Assembly (NCBI GenBank): GCA_002105175.1
Contig: MCGE01000006.1
Location: 372,001 to 436,000, forward strand
DNA from: Absidia repens
Taxonomy: Eukaryota; Mucoromycota; Mucoromycetes; Mucorales; Cunninghamellaceae
Direction: 5' to 3'
DNA length: 64,000 nucleotides
Made by a program: the position numbers and the translations under genes. The notes under the pieces are model-generated. The model did not search any database. It had not been told where the DNA came from and worked only from the letters and a program-made list of their open reading frames with translations. Within the stretch, counting starts at the first letter, position 1. The number at the start of each line of letters is the position of its first letter. Positions 36,410 to 47,440 of this stretch are shown here, one piece after another.

Positions 36410-37909
36410 TATGAGCTGTAGTATGTGCTGTTGAAGCAGGGCAGTATACCATCAGTTCCCTTATCATGCTGACGATTGTGGCCAAAAAATGAAAAGAAAT
36501 CAATGGTTGTCAGCGGAACGTTATATTTTTACACTAGACCTTTTCCTTTTTTTTTCTTACCGGAATTGTATATCTACCCCCTTGCTTCTTCGTCCTACAT
36601 TCGAGTTCATGAAACCAAAAATGATAAAACGAAAGTAATGATAAGTGGAGCGTTCACAAAGCAATTAAAGATAGAAAAAGTTGACAATTGTACCACTTAC
36701 TAACGTACCACCAGTTGATATGAAGAGCTACAATGAATCATCCAAAACTTTTAATGAATGATGTGCAGGTGACTAGGATGTCGCATTGTTCCTACTTGCA
36801 TATATGAGATTTCATCAGCAATCTTCCTATCCCAATCGGTAAATAAGAGCCTCTGTCAGTAAGGTTCCGAAAAACAGTAATATTTACGCTTACTTACACA
36901 AGGACATACAAGAGTATGTTTGAGTAAAAAAGCATTCTGCCAGTGTCAATCCCTCAGCCAATAAAACTATTGCCTTGTTGCTGTAGTAAGCCATCAGCTG
37001 GATTTTAAAACACTCAGTTTTGTCAAGTATGTACATAAACTGGCTTTCCTATAGACAAGAGAGAGAGCAAGAGAGAAAGAAGTTTAGTGTCTTGTATATC
37101 GTAAATTCAGTGTGAAAAAGAATACAGTATGTCACAGTAATTAGACTTTTCTGCCTGGTACATTGCTTGCATGACACGTTCGCTTACCTATGAACCTATG
37201 CACCGATCTCATCCCGACCCACTCATATATGAGTATGTGCTATGATCCATCAATTCCCGCTGTCTTGCCTTTTTTGGTTTACCTAAAAGCCTTTCAAGTG
37301 CTATCCATCAATATGTGGGTGTTATGGTACATGCCTGATCAGCGTATTCCTTGAATCTTGCCATGCTAAAAAAGCTATCCATCACCCAAGGATGAGTATA
37401 TCACGGTTCCTCACTTTCCTTCGTCTATACGTCGTCAGTATCCCTGTCTTCCTCCAAGCGTCGAAGATATCTTGGCTATTTCCTAAAAGTAACAGGACTA
37501 TAAAAATAAAGAGTTGAGATTAGTACGTTACAGTAATGAATCAAGGGATGGAAGAATTTGCCCACCTAGAAGACACAAAGATATTTCAAGATATGTTTCA
37601 TGGTAGAAACCACCCACGTCGCGAAGAAATACCAGAATGAATTTTTCTCAGTACATCTACCGTGCGTAAAGTCTACCACGTTGTTGAGGCTCGAAGCGCA
37701 TTCACTGGAACTACATTCGTGCAGCAAGAAGAGACACGAAGAAAAAATTGGAACAAAAAAAAAAAGTCAAGATAAATAACGCCCCTGAAATTGATTTTTG
37801 TACATACAAAAGACGACTACCCCTTTTATTCTAATAGTATAGTATAAAATATAAAACAATAATAATAATAACAATAATAATAATGATAAATGCTAACAAC
37901 TAGTTATAT
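36410..37909. other. Intergenic, unresolved
   Basis: 1.5 kb without a gene I can support. Several donor-like sites on the minus strand (near 36556, 36890, 37183) suggest either 5' exons of the seipin-like locus or remnants. A minus-strand patch at about 37390-37490 reads SQDIFDAWRKTGILTTYRRR, not recognised. A purine-rich GAGAGAGAGCAAGAGAG lies near 37063. Confidence 0.3.
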
Positions 37910-38641
37910 TTAATGATCTTCATCAGCATCACAGTGAGCAGCATAAGCCTTTTCATCCATCAAACCTTCCAATTCATCAGTATTAGCGAGCTTAATCTTG
38001 GCCAACCAACCTATGAAACATCCATCATCGTTAATAAACAGCCACTGAACACGCCTTCACATATATTATATATAGAAATTACCATCTTCTTCAGGGCTGT
38101 TGTTGATCAAGGAAGGTTCATCAGCTAAAGCTTCATTGACATCCACTACTTCACCAGTGACAGGAGAGTAGATATCACTAGCAGCCTTCACAGATTCGAC
38201 GACACCAATTTGAGCTACTCACACATGCACACACACAAAAAAGACGTCAGAATAGACTCACCTACATTTTACTAATATCGTATATTAATTTTTGCTTACC
38301 TTCCCGAGCAACTTCATCACCAACGGTGGGGGTTTCAACGAAGACAACATCACCTAAAGCCTTTTGGGCGTGATCGGTAATACCAATGGTACCAACACCG
38401 TTATCAATGGAGATCCATTCATGGTCAGAGGTATACTTCTTGGCTAGAGGAAGAAGATAGAGAAGAAACCAGATACATATACAAAAGAGATGGAAAGGTG
38501 AGGAGTTAAAGAAAAGAAAAAGAAGACAGGATGCTTTTGTCACTTACTGGCATAGCCACGGATAGCAGCCAAAGTAGCAGTGTTGCGAATCACAGGAGCA
38601 TAAGGAGTGAAAACACGAGAAGTCAAAAGACGAAGAGCCAT
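37910..38641 (-). CDS. GCV3: Glycine cleavage system H protein, mitochondrial
   Basis: 156-residue lipoyl carrier of the glycine decarboxylase complex in the mitochondrial matrix. Minus-strand exons 38548-38641, 38300-38443, 38083-38214 and 37910-38010 join in phase. The N-terminus [20 protein letters not shown] is an Arg/Ser-rich mitochondrial presequence. The mature part has the H-protein hallmarks: [32 protein letters not shown] and the lipoylation motif [20 protein letters not shown], where Lys89 should carry lipoate. Then come [21 protein letters not shown] and [18 protein letters not shown]. Length matches the family. The exon junctions flank the lipoyl loop. Head-to-head with cytochrome c across 1.0 kb. 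The symbol follows the yeast orthologue name. Confidence 0.97.
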
Positions 38642-39654
38642 GGTTGTATTTTGTTTTTTGGATAAGAGAGAGGGGAGTGAGGAAGAAAAAGAAAAGAAAA
38701 AGAAAACGAAATAATAGGATGACCCCAGCTATTAATATTGATTCGTTTTCTTTTCTCCACCGAGTCCAAGTGCGCATTACCATAAAAAAAACGACTTGAC
38801 GAATCAAATGCTCTTGTGCAAGATCGAGTGGCGGAATTTTAACTACAGATCTGTTTTTTTTTTTTTTGGTCAACCCATCTCTCGTTATGGAGTCTCTCTA
38901 TATTATCATACATACTGGTCTGTTTAGATTATGCCACAGTTTAATAGCCATTGCTGTTCATTTTTTGACTCTATTATGAAAGGTAATAGTGGACCGGCGA
39001 TCCTTTGTAACAAAAAATATAAATTGAGGGGAAGAAGATTTTTGAACGCCGCTCTAAGCGTGTTTTTCTACATTATCACCCCATACAATGGATGTCCTGT
39101 TTTACATATAAATGAAAAATATTCAGGCTGGTGCTATTCCTGACATTAAGCTGATATTATAAACTGAGCAAATGAGAGATTTCATCAATGACAATGCTCT
39201 TGGATTGTATTTTATCATATGTTACTCTGCCATGACTACCGAGCCAACTTACTTTTTTTTATGGCCTAGCTTTTACTTTGCGGACCTGAAAAAGACAAAA
39301 AAACATACGATGTAGTCATTGTTCACTATACTATATTACAAGCTGATTTAAAAACAACCAATGTCCAATGGAATTCGATAGTGCTTTGAGAAACTAGAGA
39401 CAGGTACCTGAAACAATATCAATGACTTTATATATTTATTTTTCTTCTATATGGAATTTGAGTGTACTTCTCCACCCCCCCCTGGACAGGAAGCCTCCAG
39501 GGTGGGCGGAGTGTATAATTGATTCCGAAAAAAAAAAAAAAAACTACTATAAAAAATTTTTTTTAATCAGTTCCTTTTTCTTTTTGTTTTTTTTTTTTTT
39601 TTTTTTTTCATTCAAAACTCCCCCCACTCTCTTACATTACTTTATATAAAAATC
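38642..39654. promoter_or_regulatory. Divergent region between H protein and cytochrome c genes
   Basis: 1.0 kb between divergent genes for two mitochondrial proteins. The cytochrome c side shows a long pyrimidine tract with a T-run of about 24 at 39585-39609, ending CATTCAAAACTCCCCCCACTC before the ATG. C-rich/G-rich CCCCCCCTGG at about 39475. No ORF of substance. Shared control is possible but not shown. Confidence 0.4.
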
Positions 39655-40083
39655 ATGGTTGACGGTAACGCTACTGCTGGTGCTAAGCTCTTCAAGACCC
39701 GTTGTGCTCAATGCCACACTGTTGAAGCTGGAGGTGCCCACAAGGTCGGTCCCAACTTGAACGGTATCTTTGGTCGCAAGTCTGGCCAAGCTGCCGGTTT
39801 CTCTTACACTGCTGCCAACGTCAACAAGGGTGTTACCTGGGACGAACAAACCTTGTTCGACTACCTCGAAAACCCTAAGAAGTACATTCCTGGTACCAAG
39901 ATGGCCTTTGCTGGTTTCAAGAAGGTAAGGGGAAGGTTTTTGGAGTGGAAATGCGAGTATTTTAGGAAAAGAGAAATCCATAGATTGGTTTGGCTGATTG
40001 ATTTATTGATTCATTTATTTATTGATTATATATAGCCCAAGGATCGTGCCGATGTCGTTGCTCACTTGAAGGAAGTCTGTTAA
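39655..40083 (+). CDS. CYC1: Cytochrome c
   Basis: 105-residue class I cytochrome c of the mitochondrial intermembrane space, carrying electrons from complex III to IV. Exons 39655-39924 and 40036-40083, phase 0. The heme-binding motif CAQCH covers Cys17, Cys20 and His21, and the axial Met83 lies in [31 protein letters not shown] and [16 protein letters not shown] are near-invariant blocks. The single intron splits the sequence right after FAGFKK, before [15 protein letters not shown]. Codon use is strongly biased to C-ending codons, unlike most neighbours, in line with high expression. Length is close to the yeast protein. Symbol given by analogy with yeast. Confidence 0.98.
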
Positions 40084-40974
40084 GTATCTGACTGACTGGA
40101 TATCTAGATAGTACATTTTTACCTCCTATTAATAATATATTATATTATTTCATTGTACAATTGACACTCCTCCATATTTTCATCTCATTATATTAGAAAT
40201 AAACTTGGAAATTTAGATTTGTTATATTTTATTGCTACTTTTTTGTTTGTTGTTACTTTGTTTCGGTAGAAGGATATGGAGTTCTCAAAGATGACTATGT
40301 CGTAGAAATTGGGCATGGGCGCTGTTGTTATGGGGCAAGATTCGGGACAATCCCCATTTGCACTCCCAAGTTCCGAAAAAAAAAAAAAATTGAGGGATGA
40401 AGCTCATTTACCACTGTGTTTTAAGTTTCAATTGAGACGAAGTGTAATTTTTCATGGACGATGGAAACTGAAAATTAAGACGACATTTACATAGTTTTGA
40501 GACGCCTGTTATGATTGATTTCTTGCTCATCCCAATTTAATTTTTTTACCCCTCCCAATTTATTTACTTTTTTCCCATCCCAATTTTATTATACCACCGT
40601 CTTAATTTATTTTACCCTTGTCTCAATTCAAAGTTAATAATAAACTGTAGATAGATAACACATTACCCTTTCAAACTGATAAGTGAAATAAAAAAGTTGT
40701 ACTGTCTTCACCTTCTTCTTGTCTTTACTAGTATCATGTTATGAATGTATGTTAATGTATTTATCCCCCCCCCTTTCATTATTCATCATCTCATAGGTTT
40801 ATCTTCTTGCTATTTTGATGTATATGTAATGTATTTGAGAAAATCTGATCTAGGTCGATTGTGATTGAGCAAGTGCTTTTTCCCCAAACTTATCAATGGG
40901 CTTCAATTATGTATTGCATTTTCATCCCTTATTTTCTTTTTCATCCACCATGATAGGAATCACCACAAAAAAGG
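40084..40974. other. 3' flank of cytochrome c, no gene
   Basis: AAATAAACTTGG at about 40197 is a likely poly(A) signal. Between 40520 and 40640 the plus strand repeats a CCCAATTTATTT(T)/CCCATCCCAATTT theme several times, a degenerate short tandem repeat. No gene seen. Confidence 0.35.
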
Positions 40975-41650
40975 AATGTTTCAAATTCCGCCCACGTGAA
41001 TTTTAGTTTTATTTTTCGACCTCTTTCTTTTCTTTTTCTTTTTCATTTTCGTTTTCTCTTTACCATTGGAACTTTTTTAGGGTTGTAACGATCTTAGATT
41101 AGTGTCAGGACTAGCTTAGAAGAGTTTTCAGCTCAGGGATTACAAGATGATGGGGAAACTCTGCATTTTGAATCTAGAATCTGAGGGCATCAATAATTGG
41201 CTTTTTGGAGCCTTCATTAGCTTATCTTTATGTTATTTTGTATCCCCATCTGAATAAAATATGTGTCTTTTTGTTTACTTCAATGAAAAATGTCCAACAG
41301 TTTTTTTTTTTATTCTTTTTGAAGTTTTGTGCATGAGATTCCTGTTTAACATGGCCCTTTTAGATTAATGTTGACCGTTGCTCTACGTCAATGAAAAACA
41401 GTTCTTTGGTCTTTCTCAAGCGCTGCATTGTATATAATAATATGTTTTACCATCGTCCCATTAGATCAATGTTGACCATTCGTTACATCTCACAACAGGC
41501 TTCCTCATGCTGTCTCCATTAGCTGTTACAAAGAATCTCGCTCGTTTAGTTAGTATATATCATTATGCTTCAAATAAAATGTGTCTTTTTATTAACTATG
41601 CTTTGACCCAATATATAATGAGCAATGGTGCTATTGCAGATGTTTTATGA
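40975..41650 (+). repeat. Dispersed repeat family 1, long copy (+)
   Basis: Second long plus-strand copy. The end reads TTCCGCCCACGTGAATTTTA, then a pyrimidine tract, then TTAGATTAGTGTCAGGACTAG, TTTTCAGCTCAGGGATTACA, GGGGAAACTCTGCATTTTGA and TCTGAATAAAATATGTG. A second half repeats TTAGAT(T/C)AATGTTGACC twice and ends with CTTCAAATAAAATGTGTCTT and TTTATTAACTATGCTTTGAC. It matches the copy at 2.71-3.45 kb and, in reverse, 44.94-45.66 kb. Confidence 0.65.
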
Positions 41651-42110
41651 GTCTGTTTGAAGTATTTGCTTCCTAGCTAACCCACTATGACTACATCCTC
41701 TCCCAGAGTTACAGTGACTTGTCGACAGTTCTGGAGTACTTGATATCGAATGTAGGCTTATTGCTGCTCGACCAGTCATGCCAATAAAACTAGTGTGTGC
41801 TGTGAATGTTGTCTTCTCTATGAAATATATTATAGCAGCTATTAGGTATATATCCAGTTCAATATCCTTATTGCGTAGAGCAATAGAAAAAGTCGGCTGG
41901 GTCTCAATGAGATGTTTACCAAAATGTGTGATAATGGAGGGGTCAATGCCCGCTCTATATTTTTTACTGTTCACACTAAAACGCCGATCGATACACAAAA
42001 GGGGTACTCTAAGGATTACCCAATAAAGTGTAAAATAGCGGAGGCATCTAATGTCATGCTGTCAAAATTTTCCACTTCAACAACGTCTTCTACTGGAACC
42101 CGGTAGCTCT
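41645..42110 (-). pseudogene. Possible degenerate coding relic beside the repeat
   Basis: On the minus strand an open stretch reads CIDRRFSVNSKKYRAGIDPS and later LRNKDIELDIYLIAAIIYFI. A second frame just upstream reads RVPVEDVVEVENFDSMTLDA. They lie in different frames with stops between. The composition looks protein-like but I recognise no family. It abuts the family-1 copy, so it may be part of a larger, decayed element. Low confidence that this was ever a gene. Confidence 0.25.
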
Positions 42111-42853
42111 TTTTTTTTTTAAAAAATGTGAGAGTGTTTAATTGTTTTTCCTTTTTGAATCTAGGAGTGCAAAGTGACAGCACTTCAAGCCTCGTCCAGA
42201 AAAACCAGGCGTGACAGCACACAAAGGAGCATATACTGTATACATACATATTCCTTTATTTTCTTTATTGCCTTCTACTTTCTGTGTTCTGCAACCAATA
42301 AATAGCATTGTATTTACCCAATTTCATATAACAGGAGGGTGACTTCCGAAGGTATGGGGATAAAAAACTTTGCAATGATCTCGACATCACCTTTGGGTTT
42401 TCTCAATCGTGCAGGTAAATTAGATTGTGTGTCATTTCAAAAACCGCCAGTCGAAAAAAAATATTTGCCACTCTCCTTTTTTTTCCAATTCTTCTTATTT
42501 ACCATCTTCCTTCCTTGAAACGTATTCTATTATATATACATTATATGTATCATATATAAACACATATACATCCTCCTCCACTTCATTCCTTTTTTTTCGA
42601 TTTCAAGAGACATATACCAATCCTATTCAACCCCTCCTCTTTAAAAAAAATACAAACGGCTTACCTTTTCCCATCTAAGAAAAGTGTAGCCCTTTTTTAT
42701 TTTACTATTTCGAATCTATACCCTTGATTTCAGTCAGTCCATTCATTCCAATCTTCCTTCCCTTGCCCTCTTACTTGATTATTATCATACTCATCACACC
42801 AATCCCGAAAGTCTCAATAACAAGTACACTTTTTTTGACCTGCGTCCCTTTGT
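42111..42853. other. Promoter region of the R3HCC1L-like gene
   Basis: No gene. The right 380 bp is rich in C/T on the plus strand with CTTCCTTCC runs, the usual leader type here, plus a TATATATACATTATATG patch at about 42530. Confidence 0.35.
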
Positions 42854-44052
42854 ATGATGGATACTACCAATATTGACAAGAGAACGAAACGAAACAGTAT
42901 GCTGGCTTATGTTCCTGTGCATAGACGGAACGATGTTAGTGACTCTGGGCAACAGCGATCGAACCAACAACAACAACAACGCTATTCTACAGCTGATGAC
43001 CAAGGAAACAAGCGGAGCTCATTTAATCAAAAAATGAATGGCAGCAATGGTGCTAGATACAGCTCTGATATCTCCTCCAATGGCAATGGTATTGGTAATG
43101 ACAGCAAATCGATGCAACGATACTCACAACAACAACAGCAGCAACAAGGATGGCGTAAAGGACAAAACAATGTGAATGGTGGTGGATCTGTCGAACAAGA
43201 CGATTACCTTGAAGAAAGCAACATCCATTTCAACTCTACAAATAATCATCGGTATTCCAGCAACAGCCATCGTACCTCTATGTCCTCTTTTGATCCTCGA
43301 ATGTCTATGTTGGACTCCTTACCTCATGATGATCATCGACAAAGTACTGGACCTGAAGATTGGAATGAATTGTTGCGTCAATATGATCGACCAGATGAAG
43401 AAGCTGCTATCTTGACAAGAAAGAACAAACGTGCCAGTCGTATCATGGACCCATTTAATGAACCTCCAAGTAAGACACCAAAAAAAAAAAAAAAAAAGAT
43501 GTGGATGTATATGCTTATCGACACGATATTTGTATTATTATGAATGATTTTCTTTAGCTCAAGTGCCAGTAGTTGGTGAACCTACTGTGGTGTTGGACTG
43601 TCGGGACTTCCCCAAATCATTCAAGACCCACCACCTGCATGATATTTTTCGGGAATATGAAAACATTCGTGGCGGATATCGTATCAAGTGGATAGATGAT
43701 ACCCGGGCCTTGATTATCTTCGAGCATCCTGCTACAGGTAATACATATATATATATATATATATTATAAAACCTGAGGACTTACGAACATTTACTCTTTA
43801 TTTTATAGCAAAAAAGGCTTATATCAACAACGTTTCTAATGCTTATGCCAAAATCCGTCCTTATGAAGGACCCGCCGACATTTTATCAGGTAACAAACCC
43901 CTTCATGTCATCATGTAAAAAATGTACCTCTATTGGTGCTCACTACCCTTTTCTTCTTCTGTTTCTTAGGCCCAGCGCCACAGATGAACCGCCGGTCAGC
44001 AAGCTACAACATGAAACGACAAAGCGGAACCATATCAGAACCCTTAAAATGA
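42854..44052 (+). CDS. R3HCC1L-like RNA-associated protein
   Basis: 319-residue protein from exons 42854-43469, 43558-43737, 43809-43889 and 43970-44052, in phase. The N-terminal 200 residues are low-complexity, rich in Asn/Gln/Ser/Arg (QQRSNQQQQQRYS, RYSQQQQQQQGW), as in RNA-binding proteins. After GPEDWNELLRQYDRPDEEAA comes a folded C-terminal domain: VVLDCRDFPKSFKTHHLHDI, GGYRIKWIDDTRALIIFEHP and AKKAYINNVSNAYAKIRPYE. This pattern (DFP..FKT..L, then IKWIDDT.AL..F) is that of the RRM-like domain of R3HCC1/R3HCC1L proteins. The short C-terminal tail is basic. No R3H domain itself is seen. Function is unknown beyond a probable RNA link; the family call is moderate. Confidence 0.7.
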
Positions 44053-44935
44053 AAAGGGACGCAATGGTAGTGTCGGGTGAAACGTATGCATTCAGTTGTA
44101 GCCCCTTCTTTCCCTTTTTTTTTTTTTTTATCTTTTACATTGATCTAGCCTTTTATTTCTTCTATTTCTTTTATTATGTATTGAAAACATCAAATAAAAA
44201 AAAGTGTTTTGTTTTGAAAATCTTGACAGTGTGATTTTGATTTGATAACAATGTTGAACAATAGAATGAATTAGATGCGGATATGGGAATGATTGTGGAA
44301 TAGCGGAAACTCATCACGGTAATTTACAGTTTCTGATGATAATGTTGATACTCTAGTGAAGCGGGTAGTAGATCATGATAGTAAAGAGGTGGCATAAAAA
44401 ACAACGACTCAATAGAAACAATCCTATTTTGTATAATATTTCCTTCCCCCCTTTTTTTTTGTTTTCCGATCTTCAAATCGTGCATTTATTTTTCATTATC
44501 AACAATTGTATATGTAGTAAATTTATCTTTATTCATATCCCATTCATGATCAATTATTATGATTCCCTCGCAAAAGATTCACAAGTAAAAAAATAAAAAA
44601 ATAAAATAAACTACGGCACGACTCTGGGACACACTCATTTTGCACTCGCACATTCAAAAAAAAAAAAATTATACGGAATTTAATAATAATAATGAAAGGT
44701 GTCGTGTGCCAGAGTAGGAATAGTTGTTGTTGAGGTGTGATTTGATGTATACAGTAGGTCTATTCAAACGAAGGTTGCAAAAGTTTTGAAAGGATACCAT
44801 AGCCTAGGTCCATTAGTATTCATTGATAGAGCAATGATAACCTATATTTCATATGAAATAATCCAAGACTGCCAACTAGTCGTTTGGGGATTGAGAGAGG
44901 TGAAGGGGGAGCAAATGTGAACAAAACGAGTGAAC
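44053..44935. other. Intergenic, no gene
   Basis: ATCAAATAAAAAAAAG at about 44190 is the likely poly(A) region of the preceding gene. T- and A-runs at 44117 and 44656. Nothing else seen. Confidence 0.35.
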
Positions 44936-45690
44936 TAGAAAGTACGTACTCCATAAGGCACTCTCAAAAGACAAACAATAGCGCCATTTCTCATATCATA
45001 TTATTCATATTATACGTAATTAATAAAAAGGAATATTTTATTGAAGTGTATTGATAGGTGCTAAATAAGGACAGGGTTCATTGCTACAAGTGATCTAGCG
45101 AAAGAATCTGATGGAGGTAATAAGTGGGAGATTAACAGGAAGACTAATTGGAATTTATAGGGAAGGTCAGCTCTAATCTAAAGGCACACAAAAAAGTTAT
45201 CTAAGAATCTGCAAAGGACATAATAGTGACTGGAGGGATATTTGATATTGAAGCGGAACATCGGTCTATACTAATAAAACAGGGTGATGGGAGTAAAGGA
45301 ATGATCTATCGTACAAGGCATGAGAAAAAATTTTGAGACATTTTTCATTAAAGCATATAAAAAAGAGATACATGTTATTGGTAAATAGATATAAACTATG
45401 GACAAACAAACACTAAATTAAGATAACGAAGACTTCAAAAGACTAACTAATGGTGATTCCTAATCCCGAATCAAAAATGAAAGGGTGTCCCCATGCGCCT
45501 TGTAATCCCTGAGCTGAAACCCATTCTAAACTAGACCTGACGCTAATCTAAGATCGACACAACCCTAAAAATATTCCATTGGTGAAGAAAAAAAGAAATC
45601 GAGAAGAAAGAGGGCAAAAAAAAAAAAGAACGAAAATAAATATTCACGTGGGCGGGGTTTTTTTTTTTTTTTTTTTTTTTTGCTTCTCCT
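44936..45690 (-). repeat. Dispersed repeat family 1, long copy (-)
   Basis: Reverse-oriented long copy. Reading left to right it starts near CAATAGCGCCATTTCTCAT and TTAATAAAAAGGAATATTTT, and passes CTAATGGTGATTCCTAATCC, AAAATGAAAGGGTGTCCCCA and CCTGAGCTGAAACCCATTCT. It ends with ATATTCACGTGGGCGGGGTT followed by a T-run of about 22. The CACGTG end thus matches the ends of the copies at 2.71 and 40.98 kb. Confidence 0.65.
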
Positions 45691-46094
45691 GTTTTTTACA
45701 ACAGCAACCCACCACTATTCAACATCACCTATACCCCCTTCATGATATCAATCGGGAGCTTGGTGGCTCATTAATTTTTATACAACTGTCCCGATATCTC
45801 GGTACTCACATGTTGCTGTTAATTGGTTTTCCTCTGTAGTATAATTGCTCACCCTTTCACTGTACTGCACAGTAATATGGTATGCCACACACCGTAGAAT
45901 AGGATACCCTTTTATTGTAGATTAATTTATACCCCCTCTTCACAGTAGAATAGCTTTTCACTCATTGTAAATTTGTTTAGTCTCTTAATTACCTTGATTA
46001 TGTTTAGTTTACAATAAAAAAAGCGTTCTATCTGTGTATCTCAACATTTCTTGTTTTCAATAAATAGAAAATAAAAAATTTCACAACCAGATTT
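45691..46094. other. Intergenic before the tRNA gene
   Basis: 400 bp without a gene. A loosely repeated TTGTAGATTAATT / CACAGTAGAATAG / CATTGTAAATTTG theme occurs between 45840 and 45990. Confidence 0.3.
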
Positions 46095-46181
46095 GGCTTC
46101 GTGGCGTAATGGATTAACGCACCGGACTCCTATGGGACTTGAGCGATCCGGAGACTGCGGGTTCGAGTCCCGTCGAAGTCG
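46095..46181 (+). tRNA. tRNA-Arg, anticodon CCU, with a 13-nt intron
   Basis: Cloverleaf read by eye. Acceptor stem GGCTTCG pairs with CGAAGTC (one G-U). D-arm TGGCGTAATGGATTAACGC contains an A-box; anticodon stem CCGGA pairs with TCCGG; T-arm GGGTTCGAGTCCC is a good B-box. The anticodon loop begins CTCCTA, giving anticodon CCT (Arg, reads AGG), and is interrupted right after position 37 by about 13 extra bases, the canonical intron site. Discriminator G. A T-run (CCTTTTG) follows about 8 bases downstream, as for Pol III termination. Total 87 nt. Confidence 0.93.
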
Positions 46182-46239
46182 GACAACCTTTTGCAGTAAT
46201 CTTTTTGAACTTCGCAAGTTTTTTAATATCAAGTGTTAC

Positions 46240-47440
46240 GGCTATTTTTGTCTTGTTGCGGCTAAATTTGTGATTTTAGTCCAACTGGATTGTGTTTTTG
46301 TAGGTTTTTTATGTTTTTCTGGGTTGAATAGGATGTCTTGAGTTATCCTTTAGTATAGCTTTTGCTTGTTTAGAGCTTGAAAATAAATTTGTTCCTTGGG
46401 CGGAATTTGAAATATCTTGTTCCTGAATCGGACAAAAATAGAATTGATAGTAGTGAGCACCAGAACTTTTGTAGATAAAGTCCAACTGTAGAGAAAGTTT
46501 ATAAAAAATAAACTTGGAAAAGTAAAATAAAATAAAAAAGAAAAGTATTGACCTTTGTTGGTTCAATAAAAATAAGTGTATAACACACAGTAAAAATAAA
46601 AAAAAGGACTTGTAGTCACAAAAAATAAAAGAAAGTTTCTATATAGACGATAGAAACAAAATAAAAATAAGACAGTGATTTGGTGGTTAAAAAACCTTTG
46701 TACTGAATTTTATAAAAAAGGTTGAGTAAATATAACGAAGATAAGAACTAAGGAAAAAAAGAGAATTGAAAAAAAGTGGGATATATATATATAGAAATAA
46801 AATTTTAAAACGGGCTAAAAAAGACGCCGGTGTAAAAAATACGACGGTTGAAAAAAGACATCGGGGTAAAAAATACGACGGTTGAAAAAAGACGCTGGGG
46901 TAATGTGTAACAATAAACAAAAAACTTAAGGAGCTTATTGATGTTGATGTTGTTGATGTTGATGTTGATGTTGTTGATGTTGTTGTTGGGAGCGGACTCA
47001 GGCCGATCCTCGACAGTCTACTGGGCTGTATGTAACTGGCTTGTGTTTTTGTAGGGTGTTGGGGCTAATTTTCATTGCTTGATTGTAGCTGGAAATTGTT
47101 TTTGTAGGTTTTTATTTTTTATAGAGTGAGCACCAGAACTTTTTAGGATTAAGTTCAGCCGATTGTAGCTTCAAGGGGCTTAAAGATAATATAGGGCTAG
47201 ACTTGAAAGTCCAAGTGAGGATGTATTATTTTTAAAGATGAAAATAATAAGGTCAAAAAAATAAGTAGTGACTTGGATCAAGTCAAAAAAAATAAAGTGA
47301 AGCGAGATTCAGACTCAGCTGTCAAAAATATATAATAAGAATATTCCTAAGTGTGGAATCAAAGGAAGCCAACAAGTTGGGAGGTTTAAAAAAACCTTGA
47401 TAATGAATTTTTAATATATTAAAAAGAGCATGGTCCAAAT
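46240..47440. repeat. Degenerate direct repeats of about 0.67 kb downstream of the tRNA
   Basis: Blocks recur in the same order: TTGTGTTTTTGTAGG (46289 and 47040), GAGCACCAGAACTTTT (about 46456 and 47126), and AAAACCTTTGTACTGAATTT (about 46690) versus AAAACCTTGATAATGAATTT (about 47392). Spacing is 670-750 bp. No coding frame. Between them is a GATGTTGATGTTGTT microsatellite (46937-46988). The arrangement just 3' of a tRNA gene could mark LTR-like remnants of a retroelement that targets tRNA genes, but no primer-binding site or polymerase was seen. Confidence 0.45.
46812..46905. repeat. Short tandem repeat, unit about 36 bp
   Basis: Three successive copies of a unit reading AAAAAAGACGCCGGTGTAAA followed by AAATACGACGGTTG, with changes at a few positions (GCCGGTG, ATCGGGG, GCTGGGG). 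Lies inside the direct-repeat region. Confidence 0.6.

Noticed and set aside
46041..46341. ORFs on both strands across the tRNA gene
   Set aside because: Shadows of the tRNA; the cloverleaf explains the conserved sequence.
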